This document shows, piece after piece, positions 31,510-39,042 of a DNA stretch of 50,196 nt. This stretch comes from CAZRIP01 sp964600165 (GTDB taxonomy: Bacteria; Elusimicrobiota; Elusimicrobia; UBA1565; UBA9628): positions 1 through 50,196 of the forward strand of contig CAZRIP010000013.1 of the NCBI GenBank assembly GCA_964600165.1, read 5' to 3'. A model generated the notes under the pieces. That model was not told the DNA's origin and searched no databases. It was given only the letters and a program-made list of their open reading frames with translations. Position 1 is the stretch's first letter; each line of letters begins with the position of its first letter. The translations under genes and the position numbers were made by a program.

Positions 31510-33314
31510 TCCGGCTCCCATTGCGGCGCGGTCAGCTTGCGATCGGTCTCGTCTTTGAGCTTCGCCACAAATTTTTCCTCGGTCACGCCGTAGAGCTGCC
31601 GGCCGTCGCGCAAGCGCACGGCGAGCGTGCCGGCCGCGACGTCCTTCGGGCCGAGCACGACCATGTACGGCGTCTTCTCGAGCTGCGCGTCGCGGATCTT
31701 GGCGCCGATCTTCTCGGGGCGCGCGTCGAGCGAGACCCTCAGTCCTTTTTCCTTCAGACTCGTCTCGAGGGCCTGCGCGGGCGCGAGTTGCTCGTCGGTG
31801 AGCGTGAGGATCTTGATCTGGACGGGCGCGAGCCACAGCGGGAAATGGCCCGCGTAGTGCTCGACGAGGATCCCGAAGAAGCGATCGATGGAGCCGTAGA
31901 GCGCGCGGTGCACCATGAGCGGGCGCTCGCGCTGGCCCGAGTGGTTGATGAACTCGAGCTGGAACTTCTTCGGCAGGTTGAAATCGAACTGGACGGTCGA
32001 CAGCTGCCAGGGCCGGCCGATGGCGTCGATCAGCTTGACGTCGATCTTGGGGCCGTAGAACGCGGCCTCGCCCTTGCAGAGCTTGTACGGGATGCTCCGC
32101 TCGTTGAGCACGTTCTCGAGCGCCTTCTGCGCGCGCTCCCATTCCGCGGGCTCGCCCGCGTAGTCCTGGGGCTTGGCCGAGTCCCAAGTCGAGAGCTCGA
32201 CGACGTACTTGTCGAAGCCGTAGGCCTTGAAGACCTCGAGCGCGAAGTCGATGCAGCCGTTGACCTCGCTCTCGATCTGGTCCGGCGCGCAGAAGATGTG
32301 CGCGTCGTCCTGCGTGAAGCCGCGCACGCGCAAGAGGCCGTGCAGCACGCCCGAGCGCTCGTAGCGGTAGACGGTCCCCAATTCCGCGAAGCGCAGCGGC
32401 AGCTCGCGGTAGCTGCGCAGCCGGCTCTGATAGATCAGGATGTGGAACGGGCAGTTCATCGGCTTGAGCTGATAATCCGCCTTCTCCACCTCGATCTCGG
32501 TGAACATGTTGTCCTTGTAGAAGGAGCGATGCCCGGAGGTGTTCCACAGCTCGACGTTGGCGATGTGCGGCGTGTAGACCATCTGGTAGCCGCGCTTGAG
32601 CGCTTCCTTTTTGAGCCAGTCTTCCATCACCATGCGCATGATGCCGCCCTTCGGGTGCCAGAAGATGAGGCCCGGGCCGGCGAGGTCCTGGATGCTGAAA
32701 AGGTCGAGGGCTGGGCCGAGCTTGCGGTGGTCGCGGGCCTTGGCTTCCGCGAGCATCTTGAGATGATCGTCGAGCTGCTGCTTCGACGGCCACGCCGTCC
32801 CGTAGATGCGCTGCAGCATCGGGTTCTTCTCGTCGCCGCGCCAATAGGCGCCGGCGACGGAGAGCAGCTTGAAGTGGCGGATGCCCTTGGTCGAGTCGAG
32901 ATGGCCGCCGCGGCAGAGATCGGTGAACGAGTCGTGGGTGTAGTGCGTGACCTTCTCGCCACGAGAGACGATGCCGTCGAGCAGCTCTACCTTATACTTC
33001 TCGCCGCGCGCCAGCCAGTACTGGCGGGACTTCTCGGGCTGGAGCTCCTCTCCCTTAAAAGCGTGGTTGCCCTCGGCGATCTGCCGCATGCGCTTCTCGA
33101 TCTTCGGCAGATCCTCGTCGGTGAAGTGATGCGGGCCGTCGAAGTCGTAATAGAAGCCGTTCTCGATCGCCGGCCCGATCGTGATCTTCGTGCCGGGGTA
33201 GAGCTCCTGGACGGCCTGCGCCATGACGTGCGCGCAGGAGTGCCTCAAGGCGTCGAGGTACTCTTGCGAGTCAACGTCCATCGCGTTTTTCCGTCGAGAG
33301 AGAACGGCGTTCAT
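31506..33314 (-). CDS. thrS: threonyl-tRNA synthetase, no TGS domain
   Basis: A 602-residue class II synthetase. The editing domain has R-H-S-C-A-H-V-M-A-Q-A and G-x-C-x-x-x-H-like residues (C-R-G-G-H). The core has motif 2 F-R-F/A-E-L-G-T-V-Y-R-Y-E-R-S-G and motif 3 G-Q-R-E-R-P-L-M-V-H-R, and an anticodon-binding domain closes the protein. The usual N-terminal TGS domain of about 60 residues is absent, so the editing domain begins almost at once. A promoter ending nine bases before the ATG supports the start. It is the first gene of the envelope-machine operon. Confidence 0.95.
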   Translation of the reverse strand: MNAVLSRRKNAMDVDSQEYLDALRHSCAHVMAQAVQELYPGTKITIGPAIENGFYYDFDGPHHFTDEDLPKIEKRMRQIAEGNHAFKGEELQPEKSRQYWLARGEKYKVELLDGIVSRGEKVTHYTHDSFTDLCRGGHLDSTKGIRHFKLLSVAGAYWRGDEKNPMLQRIYGTAWPSKQQLDDHLKMLAEAKARDHRKLGPALDLFSIQDLAGPGLIFWHPKGGIMRMVMEDWLKKEALKRGYQMVYTPHIANVELWNTSGHRSFYKDNMFTEIEVEKADYQLKPMNCPFHILIYQSRLRSYRELPLRFAELGTVYRYERSGVLHGLLRVRGFTQDDAHIFCAPDQIESEVNGCIDFALEVFKAYGFDKYVVELSTWDSAKPQDYAGEPAEWERAQKALENVLNERSIPYKLCKGEAAFYGPKIDVKLIDAIGRPWQLSTVQFDFNLPKKFQLEFINHSGQRERPLMVHRALYGSIDRFFGILVEHYAGHFPLWLAPVQIKILTLTDEQLAPAQALETSLKEKGLRVSLDARPEKIGAKIRDAQLEKTPYMVVLGPKDVAAGTLAVRLRDGRQLYGVTEEKFVAKLKDETDRKLTAPQWEPE

Positions 33315-33323
33315 GGCGCATCA

Positions 33324-33352
33324 AGTCTACCCTCCGAGTGTGCCAAAGTCAA
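33324..33352 (-). promoter_or_regulatory. thrS operon promoter
   Basis: On the reverse strand, -35 TTGACT (33347-33352), a 17-base spacer and -10 TAGACT (33324-33329), nine bases before the thrS ATG. There is no room for a Shine-Dalgarno sequence and no T-box-like leader. Confidence 0.7.
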
Positions 33353-33380
33353 GTCACAGGAATATTACGGCCAGTTAATC

Positions 33381-33404
33381 AAAAATTGGGGCGCTCCCGC
33401 CAAT
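33381..33404 (-). terminator. Rho-independent terminator of the C45 hydrolase gene
   Basis: Reading the reverse strand: ATTGG-C-GGG, a short loop, then CCC-CCAAT-like pairing with one bulge, followed by five T (33381-33385). It lies about 30 bases after the C45 stop and just upstream of the thrS promoter. Confidence 0.65.
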
Positions 33405-33432
33405 AAACGCATCAAAAAACGTCCGAAAACGG

Positions 33433-35028
33433 CTAATACGCGTGCGCGTCCGCGTGGGCCAAGTCCGGAATGATCCGCCCGGTCTTGCGGGCGCGATGGA
33501 CGCCGCTTTCCGCCGCCTTCTTGAGCGGCGCGAAAGACGCCAGGCGGGCCGCTTCGCGGTAGAGCGCGATCGCCTCTCCGCGGCGGCCGAGCGCGTCGAA
33601 CGCGCGCGCGCGCCAATAGCGCTGCGAGGCCGAGCGGTGCGGCAGGTCCGGCAGCGCGGCGCCGGCCTCGAAGGCGTCGGCCGCGGCCGCGTGCTCGTTC
33701 GACTTGAGCAGGAACAGCCCGTGCATGAGGCGAAACGCGGGATCCTCCGGATCGGAAGCGACGGCCTCGCCGAGCGCGGCGGCCGCGCCGGCCGCGTCGC
33801 GCTCGAGCTGCCACGCCTTGACCGCCTCGACGTAGCCGCGCAAGCCTTCCCGCTGCCCGTCTCCGAGGCTTCCTTCGTTTCGGAGAAACTCGGAGCTCGC
33901 CTCGCCCTTCCAGATCGGGACGCGGATGAAGCGCGAGTCGCACATCGGCGCCGGCCCCTCGCCGAGCCAGAGCACGCCGCGCTCCGGCTCGATGACGACG
34001 CTCGTCAGGTTGTTCGGGTAGGCGATGCACTGCGCGAAAGCCCGCGTCTTGCCGCGCTCGCAGTCGAGGTGGTCGCCGAGGAGCCCCGCGATCGTCGCCG
34101 CGGTGATCTTTCCGCGATTCTCTTCGAGGATCTGCCAGGCGCGCTTCTCGCGCAGCCGGCTGCTCTCGCGGAAGGCCGGAGCGTCGAGCTCGAACGCGCG
34201 CAGCGGCTCGCCCCGATACGTGTTCGTGAACGCGAAGCGCCCGTCGCGGTGATGCTGCACGGCCATGCGGCGCGGCGTGCGCTCGAGGACGGCGGCGCGG
34301 CGCTCCTTCCAATGCGTGAGCGCGAGGCTCCAGCCGCTCGTCGTCGGCTTGCGCTCCACGATCGCGATCGCGTCCTCGATCGTCCGCGCGTGCTGCAAGA
34401 CCTCCAGGCCGAGGTCGAGGATCGGCCGCCCTCCCGGCCAATAGTCGAGGTCGGCGTTGATGTGCTGGTGCAGATCGACGGTCAGCCCTTCCTCGTTCAA
34501 GCCCGTGATGCCGTCGAGCACGCAGCCCGCCGACGAAAGCGAGACGAACGGGATGCCCTTATCCGGACGATGGCGAGCGACGAGCTGGTTCTTGTCCCAA
34601 ATCCCGTTCCCGATGAAGTCGAGATTGCGGCCGTAGACGAACCGCCCGCCCTCGGAGTAATCTCCCCAGGCGGCCGCCGTGGTGCAGCCGAGCGTCGGGA
34701 TCGACATCCCGCGCCCGCCCGCGCCGATCAGGTAATTGATCGCGTCGGGCATGACGAACGCCTCGAGCGTCGCGCGCTCGTCCATGCGCGCCGCGCGGCA
34801 GAAGCCCGCGATGAGGTCGCGCGCGTCGGGAGAGAGCCGGCGCGCGAAGCGCTTGTGGAGCCGGTCAAGGACCGCCGAGGCGAACGGCACCGGGCCTCCC
34901 AGCACCTCGCGTTCGCAGTAGTCGCGGAAGAACTCCATGACGCCGCTCTCGCGGGCGGCCGCGCCGAGCCGCTCGCCGTGCTGCTCCCCGCGTCGGCGGG
35001 CACCGCCGGAGAATTCCTCGATCCTCAT
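33433..35028 (-). CDS. C45-type acyltransferase/Ntn-hydrolase fused to TPR repeats
   Basis: A 531-residue protein. After about 110 helical residues comes L-G-C-T-T-A-A-A-W, with Cys115 as the probable N-terminal nucleophile exposed by self-cleavage, then G-R-N-L-D-F as in the acyl-CoA:6-aminopenicillanate acyltransferase (peptidase C45) and choloylglycine hydrolase folds. Later blocks are G-L-N-E-E-G-L and F-A-F-T-N-T-Y. From about residue 415 on there are two or three TPR-like helix pairs, which the enzyme family usually lacks. The substrate is unknown; an amide or peptide is likely. No signal peptide. The -10 TAGAAT (35036-35041) lies seven bases before the ATG. Confidence 0.78.
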   Translation of the reverse strand: MRIEEFSGGARRRGEQHGERLGAAARESGVMEFFRDYCEREVLGGPVPFASAVLDRLHKRFARRLSPDARDLIAGFCRAARMDERATLEAFVMPDAINYLIGAGGRGMSIPTLGCTTAAAWGDYSEGGRFVYGRNLDFIGNGIWDKNQLVARHRPDKGIPFVSLSSAGCVLDGITGLNEEGLTVDLHQHINADLDYWPGGRPILDLGLEVLQHARTIEDAIAIVERKPTTSGWSLALTHWKERRAAVLERTPRRMAVQHHRDGRFAFTNTYRGEPLRAFELDAPAFRESSRLREKRAWQILEENRGKITAATIAGLLGDHLDCERGKTRAFAQCIAYPNNLTSVVIEPERGVLWLGEGPAPMCDSRFIRVPIWKGEASSEFLRNEGSLGDGQREGLRGYVEAVKAWQLERDAAGAAAALGEAVASDPEDPAFRLMHGLFLLKSNEHAAAADAFEAGAALPDLPHRSASQRYWRARAFDALGRRGEAIALYREAARLASFAPLKKAAESGVHRARKTGRIIPDLAHADAHAY

Positions 35029-35035
35029 GCGCGCG

Positions 35036-35041
35036 ATTCTA
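35036..35041 (-). promoter_or_regulatory. -10 box of the C45 hydrolase gene
   Basis: TAGAAT on the reverse strand, seven bases before the ATG at 35028, again without a ribosome site. No clear -35 hexamer. Confidence 0.5.
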
Positions 35042-35071
35042 TCAAAAAGCGAGAAGGCCCCCGAGAAGAGG

Positions 35072-35290
35072 CTAAATCTCGTCTAGCGCGTGAAGATAAT
35101 CTTCGCGCGTGATCCCGGCCGTGCGGAGGCAGTTCAGCACGTCGCGCTTATCAGGGAAGATGACCGGCCGGCAAACGCCGGCCTTCTGCATCCTAATATG
35201 ATCGCTGGCGATCCGTTTGCAAAGCGCAAAGTCAAAACGCTTGAAGACCCGGATCAGTGTCGCCGCCGGTTGAGGCGTGATTTTCGGCAA
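35072..35290 (-). CDS. hicA: HicA-like mRNA interferase toxin
   Basis: A 72-residue protein of the HicA/YcfA type. The dsRBD-like fold begins K-I-T-P, has F-K-R-F-D-F-A, the S-D-H position of the catalytic His (normally G-S-H), and the family's closing L-N-C-L-R-T-A-G-I-T-R-E-D-Y. HicA toxins cleave mRNA unless bound by HicB. It starts with TTG three bases after the hicB stop, so it depends on translation of the antitoxin gene. Order here is hicB then hicA. Confidence 0.75.
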   Translation of the reverse strand: MPKITPQPAATLIRVFKRFDFALCKRIASDHIRMQKAGVCRPVIFPDKRDVLNCLRTAGITREDYLHALDEI

Positions 35291-35293
35291 CGA

Positions 35294-35605
35294 TCAGGCT
35301 GGAAGCGGCACACGCATCTCGCGAGTCTTGAGAAGATGCGTCGGGACGTAGGCCTTCGACGATGGAGCCCGCCAGGGCTGGTCGCCGGAGGAGACGCGCC
35401 GCCAACCGAGCTCGGCTAGGGCTTTCTCGGTCGTGCCCATCCCCTCGAGCGACTTGAAGAAGACGTCGAGGGCCTTTGCGAACATCTCTTTGGCTTGCGT
35501 CAGGTTGCGGCCGCAAGAGGACAGGTCGAGCGCAGGAGAGTAAGCGACGATATGGTCGTTCTCCCGGAAGAAAAACACCGTAATATTGGCGTTTGGCCGA
35601 GGCAT
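35294..35605 (-). CDS. hicB: HicB-like antitoxin
   Basis: A 103-residue protein with the HicB partial RNase H fold: I-T-V-F-F-F-R-E-N-D-H-I-V-A-Y-S-P-A-L-D-L-S-S-C-G, then a helix T-Q-A-K-E-M-F-A-K-A-L and a variable C-terminus. The start at 35605 fits the family; a longer frame from 35710 adds 35 basic residues and crosses the promoter. It should neutralise HicA and repress the pair. Confidence 0.78.
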   Translation of the reverse strand: MPRPNANITVFFFRENDHIVAYSPALDLSSCGRNLTQAKEMFAKALDVFFKSLEGMGTTEKALAELGWRRVSSGDQPWRAPSSKAYVPTHLLKTREMRVPLPA

Positions 35606-35623
35606 AACGGAGATCCTGGGCGT

Positions 35624-35653
35624 AGTGTAACCCGCCTTCTTGCGACCTGTCAA
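35624..35653 (-). promoter_or_regulatory. hicBA promoter
   Basis: On the reverse strand, consensus -35 TTGACA (35648-35653), 18-base spacer and -10 TACACT (35624-35629), about 18 bases before hicB, with AGGA in the leader. Confidence 0.65.
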
Positions 35654-35800
35654 TACCTGCCCGGATCTAGGTCCCCGAGTCTTAAGACCTATGCCGCGAC
35701 GCTTCCTCACGACGACATGATACCGCGCCGAAATGCCGATCTTACGACGCGCGCGTCAATTTCGGACGCCTCCCAAACGCGTTCAGCCGCTCAAAAGAGT

Positions 35801-35838
35801 TGAGGCGGGCTCCGGAACCTAAACCGGAACCCGCCTCA
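35801..35838 (-). terminator. hairpin terminator after tRNA-Val
   Basis: A long inverted repeat: TGAGGCGGG and TCCGG on one side, CCGGA and CCCGCCTCA on the other, around an eight-base loop. On the reverse strand it lies about 50 bases after tRNA-Val and is followed by ACTCTTTT. The rest of 35654-35887 shows no gene. Confidence 0.75.
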
Positions 35839-35887
35839 GACGGTAAACTCGAAAACCCGATACAAGAATCGGCTTCTCGACGGCAAA

Positions 35888-35962
35888 TGGTGCCCAGTAT
35901 AGGATTTGAACCTATGACCTTTCCCATGTCAAGGGAACGCGCTACCACTGCGCCAACTGGGC
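35888..35962 (-). tRNA. tRNA-Val(GAC)
   Basis: A 75-base tRNA with encoded CCA. The acceptor stem GCCCAGT pairs with ACTGGGC, the anticodon stem TTCCC/GGGAA encloses loop TTGACAT with anticodon GAC, and the T-loop is GGTTCAAATCC-like. It lies after the tautomerase gene on the same strand. Confidence 0.95.
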
Positions 35963-36024
35963 GAAATCAGACTGCCAGTCATTGTAGCGTAAAAGGCCGG
36001 AGCTAATCAATCCGACGCGCGGCG

Positions 36025-36216
36025 CTACTTCTTCTGGTCGACGTGAAGGACGCCTGCTTTTGCGTAATGCTCGCGCTCCATCTCTTCGATGACGATGCTG
36101 ACGGCGTCGGGCGGAGCGCCGACGGTCTCGCAGATCGCCTCCGTCACCTTCCGGACGAGAGCGCGCTTCTGATCGATCGTACGACCCTTCAACATGCTGA
36201 TGTGAACGATGGGCAT
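36025..36216 (-). CDS. 4-oxalocrotonate tautomerase family protein
   Basis: A 63-residue protein of the smallest tautomerase type. Removal of Met exposes Pro1, the catalytic base of the family, in M-P-I-V-H-I-S-M-L-K-G-R-T. The helix E-Q/D-K-R-A-L-V-R-K-V-T and the strand S-I-V-I-E-E-M are typical. GGAG lies five bases before the ATG. In aromatic degraders it isomerises oxalocrotonate, but no such pathway is here, so the physiological substrate is open. Last gene of the kinase/TPR operon. Confidence 0.88.
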   Translation of the reverse strand: MPIVHISMLKGRTIDQKRALVRKVTEAICETVGAPPDAVSIVIEEMEREHYAKAGVLHVDQKK

Positions 36217-36226
36217 CGCAGCTCCT

Positions 36227-36349
36227 TTACGCGAATCGCTTGAACAGCGCGAACGCGATCGCCGCGATCGCGGCGACGCCCATCGCTTTCTCGCAGTTGC
36301 ACGGACCGGATTTTTCCTTGCATTTTCCCATCGGGCAGAATAAGGACAT
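36227..36349 (-). CDS. 40-residue Cys-rich single-helix membrane protein
   Basis: A short gene supported by a strong ribosome site (GAGGAGGGATC directly before ATG) and by its position between the small TPR gene and the tautomerase. The protein begins M-S-L-F-C-P-M-G-K-C-K and continues with P-C-N-C-E, giving Cys5, Cys10, Cys17 and Cys19. It then has a hydrophobic helix G-V-A-A-I-A-A-I-A-F-A-L-F and ends K-R-F-A. Four cysteines with this spacing before a membrane anchor could bind a metal or cluster. I do not recognise the family. Confidence 0.65.
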   Translation of the reverse strand: MSLFCPMGKCKEKSGPCNCEKAMGVAAIAAIAFALFKRFA

Positions 36350-36358
36350 GATCCCTCC

Positions 36359-36703
36359 TCAACTCTCGTGCTTTCCGATACGGACCCGGCTCGCCAAGCC
36401 TAGGACGGCGAAAGTCACCAGGACCGCGTAGGCGATCGAACGAAAACGTTCCCGCCCCTGACCGAACTCCCGATCGACGCCCTTGCCGCCGTGGACCTTG
36501 GCGAGCACGGCGTCCGCCTGCGCCTTGAGCGACGGGTCGAGCCAAAACGCTTGCTGCGCCTCCTGGGCCGCCTCGTAGGCGCGGCCTTGGCGCGCGAGGT
36601 CCTCCGCTTGCGCCAGGTGATACTTGCCGCTGGAGGGGTCGTCGGCGGCGCGGACGAGCGGGCAAAGAAAAAGGGCGGCGATAACGACGAGCGCGCGCGT
36701 CAC
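36359..36703 (-). CDS. small exported TPR-like protein with C-terminal membrane helix
   Basis: A 114-residue protein starting at GTG that overlaps the kinase stop (GTGA). It has a signal-like N-terminus (A-L-V-V-I-A-A-L-F-L-C-P-L-V-R-A-A), one TPR-like helix pair (Y-H-L-A-Q-A-E-D-L-A-R-Q-G-R-A-Y-E-A-A), and a second hydrophobic helix S-I-A-Y-A-V-L-V-T-F-A-V-L-G-L-A near the C-terminus. Probably an accessory subunit of the neighbouring kinase/TPR proteins. No known family. Confidence 0.72.
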   Translation of the reverse strand: MTRALVVIAALFLCPLVRAADDPSSGKYHLAQAEDLARQGRAYEAAQEAQQAFWLDPSLKAQADAVLAKVHGGKGVDREFGQGRERFRSIAYAVLVTFAVLGLASRVRIGKHES

Positions 36704-39042
36704 CCGCGCACCGGAGTCGGCTCGATGGCGTTGAGCGCGCGCGCGAGCTCGGCGGCGGAGTGAAAGCGCTCCTTGGGGTCCGGGGCCAGCGCCTTCTTGA
36801 AAAAGGCGTGCAGCTCCCCCGGCGCGTCGGGGTTGGCGTGCTTGATCGGACGATAATCGGCCTTGAGCTTCTTGTCGAGGCTGTACGCGCCTTGAAAGGG
36901 CCGCTCGCCGGCGGCGAGCTCGTAGATCATCACGCCGAGCGCGTAGAGATCCGACTCCTTGCAGACCGCCCCCATCTCCTGCTCGGGCGCCATGTAAGGC
37001 GGCGTGCCCCAGGCCTGAGTCTGCGTGGCGTCCTGCGAGCGCGTCTCCTTGGCGATGCCGAAATCCATCACCTTCGCGCGGCCCTCGGGCGTGATCATCA
37101 CGTTCGCGGGCTTGAGGTCGCGGTGGATGACGCCTTGCGAGTGCGCGTAGTCGACCGCCAAGGCGATCTCGCCGACGATCGTCTTGAGGTCGTCGAGCTT
37201 GAGCGCGCGCTCGCGCACGAGGCGCCGGTGCAGCGTCTCGCCTTCGACGAACTCGAAGACGAGATAGAGCTCCCCGGAGCCGACGACGGAGAAGATCTGG
37301 GCCAGATTCGGGTGCCGGAGCTTGGCCGCGAGCTGCGCTTCCTTTAAGAAGCGCTCCCGCACCTCGCCGGACTCGTAGGCCTCGCGGCTCAGGTGCTTGA
37401 TCGCCACCGTCCGCTTGAGCATGATGTCCGTGGCCTTGTAGACGACGCCGATGCCGCCGCGCGCGACCTCGCCCTCGATCCGAAAGTTGCCGCCGAGGAT
37501 CGTGCCCGGCGCGAGCGTCCCGCTCGCCGTGGCCGGCAGCGCCTCGTCCGGCTTGGCGGCGACGGTCGTCTTCCAGTCGGGATAAAAGACGCGCTTGCCG
37601 CCTTCGAGCAGCAGCGCGAGCGCGGCGACCAGGAACGCGAGCCAAAGGACGTACTTCGTCTGGATCTTGCTCGGCAGCTTCGGCATCGACGTCTTCACGT
37701 CGCGCAGCCGCGCCAGCGCGTCCTCGACGAGCGGCGCGAGCGAGGCGTCGAGCGCGGCCGCCCGCTGATACTCGGCGATCGCGGCCGCGGCGAGCCCCGC
37801 CTTCTCGAGGGCCATCGCGTGGTAGAGCGTGCCCATCGGGTCGTTGGGCGCGATTTTCAAGCCCCGCTCGATCGCCGCGAGCGAGCCTTGGACGTCGCCC
37901 GTCTGCAAAAGCGCGTAGCCTTTCTCGAAGAGCGCGGCGGCGTTCGTCGGGTCCCGCTTCAGGATCTCGTCGACGTCCTGCAGCGCTCCTTTATAGTTGC
38001 CGAGCAGATTCGACAAGTGCGCGCGCAGGACGCGCGCCTTGAGGTTGGTTGGATCATTAAGCAACGCCCGAGAGACGTCGAAGAGCGCGCCCTTGAGATC
38101 GCCGAGCGCGATCTTGTCGAGCGCCGACTGGAAGAGCGCCTCGGCCTTGGCGCCGGGCGGCACGCCGAGCGCGGCGGCGGCGAGCGCGGCCTCGGCTTTA
38201 TTGTAATCGGCGGGCAGCGCGCGCACGGCGCCGTCGGACTCCATACCGGAACCCGTTTTCTTCTCGAATGGGTTCGATATGGAGCCGAGCTTGGAGCTCG
38301 CCGTCGCGAAATAATCGGGATGGCCGATGATCAGGCGCGCGAGCCTGTTGTCGGGATCGAGCGCGATGGCTTTCTCGGCAGCTTCTCGAGCGCCGTCTTG
38401 GTTTCCCGCCGCCGAGCGCCCCAAGGACAGCAGCGCTTGGACGTCGGAGTTGTCCTGCTGCGCTTTCGCCGCCTTTTCGATCGTCGGCAGAGCCGACGGG
38501 TCGGTGCGGACCTGCGCCACGACCCGCGCCGTCAGCCCTTGGTCCCAGTTCCTGGCGATGGCGTCGGTGCCGGCGTCGGCCACTTGCCCGGCGATCACCC
38601 CGACGCTTCCCAGGCCGGCGATCGGCGGAGTTGCGTCCGGCGCTGCGGCCACGCCATATTGGTGCTGCTCATGGAGGGTGGTCCCGGGAGAATGCCCGCC
38701 TTGCGCGTCAGGAGCGGTCGGAACCCCGTATTGAGCGGCATGCCCTTTCACATAAGTGACGAATTCCGATTCGCTGCCGTTGGGATCGGCTTGCCCCGCT
38801 TCTCGAGCTATGTCCCGCAAACGCGCGGCGATCGCGTCCACGCGCGCGACGGACCGCCGCTCGTCGGGAGTCAGTATCTTGTCGCCGACTTCGCCGAAGC
38901 GGCGATTGAGGATATTGTCGATGTCGCCGAGCGCCGCGTTGCAGTCCGCGCTCGTCGCGCAGACCGGAGTCGTCGCGTCTTGCGTCTTCGGCTGCGCGGA
39001 TGAGCGGCCGGCCAGGAGAAGCGCGAGCGCCAGGATATTCAT
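36700..39042 (-). CDS. TPR-transmembrane-Ser/Thr protein kinase
   Basis: A 780-residue protein with unusual order. A signal/anchor N-terminus is followed by about 440 residues with TPR repeats (best around 200-240 and 310-450), a membrane helix at about 463-480, then a C-terminal Hanks-type kinase from about 517. The kinase has G-E-V-A-R-G-G-I-G-V-V as the Gly loop, Lys549 in V-A-I-K-H, the catalytic H-R-D-L-K-P-A-N-V, D-F-G and A-P-E. All key residues are present, so it should be active in the cytoplasm with a periplasmic TPR sensor. The ATG overlaps the upstream TPR stop. A paralogue without kinase is encoded directly before it. Confidence 0.88.
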   Translation of the reverse strand: MNILALALLLAGRSSAQPKTQDATTPVCATSADCNAALGDIDNILNRRFGEVGDKILTPDERRSVARVDAIAARLRDIAREAGQADPNGSESEFVTYVKGHAAQYGVPTAPDAQGGHSPGTTLHEQHQYGVAAAPDATPPIAGLGSVGVIAGQVADAGTDAIARNWDQGLTARVVAQVRTDPSALPTIEKAAKAQQDNSDVQALLSLGRSAAGNQDGAREAAEKAIALDPDNRLARLIIGHPDYFATASSKLGSISNPFEKKTGSGMESDGAVRALPADYNKAEAALAAAALGVPPGAKAEALFQSALDKIALGDLKGALFDVSRALLNDPTNLKARVLRAHLSNLLGNYKGALQDVDEILKRDPTNAAALFEKGYALLQTGDVQGSLAAIERGLKIAPNDPMGTLYHAMALEKAGLAAAAIAEYQRAAALDASLAPLVEDALARLRDVKTSMPKLPSKIQTKYVLWLAFLVAALALLLEGGKRVFYPDWKTTVAAKPDEALPATASGTLAPGTILGGNFRIEGEVARGGIGVVYKATDIMLKRTVAIKHLSREAYESGEVRERFLKEAQLAAKLRHPNLAQIFSVVGSGELYLVFEFVEGETLHRRLVRERALKLDDLKTIVGEIALAVDYAHSQGVIHRDLKPANVMITPEGRAKVMDFGIAKETRSQDATQTQAWGTPPYMAPEQEMGAVCKESDLYALGVMIYELAAGERPFQGAYSLDKKLKADYRPIKHANPDAPGELHAFFKKALAPDPKERFHSAAELARALNAIEPTPVRG

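Noticed and set aside
35163..35183. GGCCGG/CCGGCC hairpin inside hicA as a terminator
   Set aside because: It lies within coding sequence and no T-run follows on either strand.
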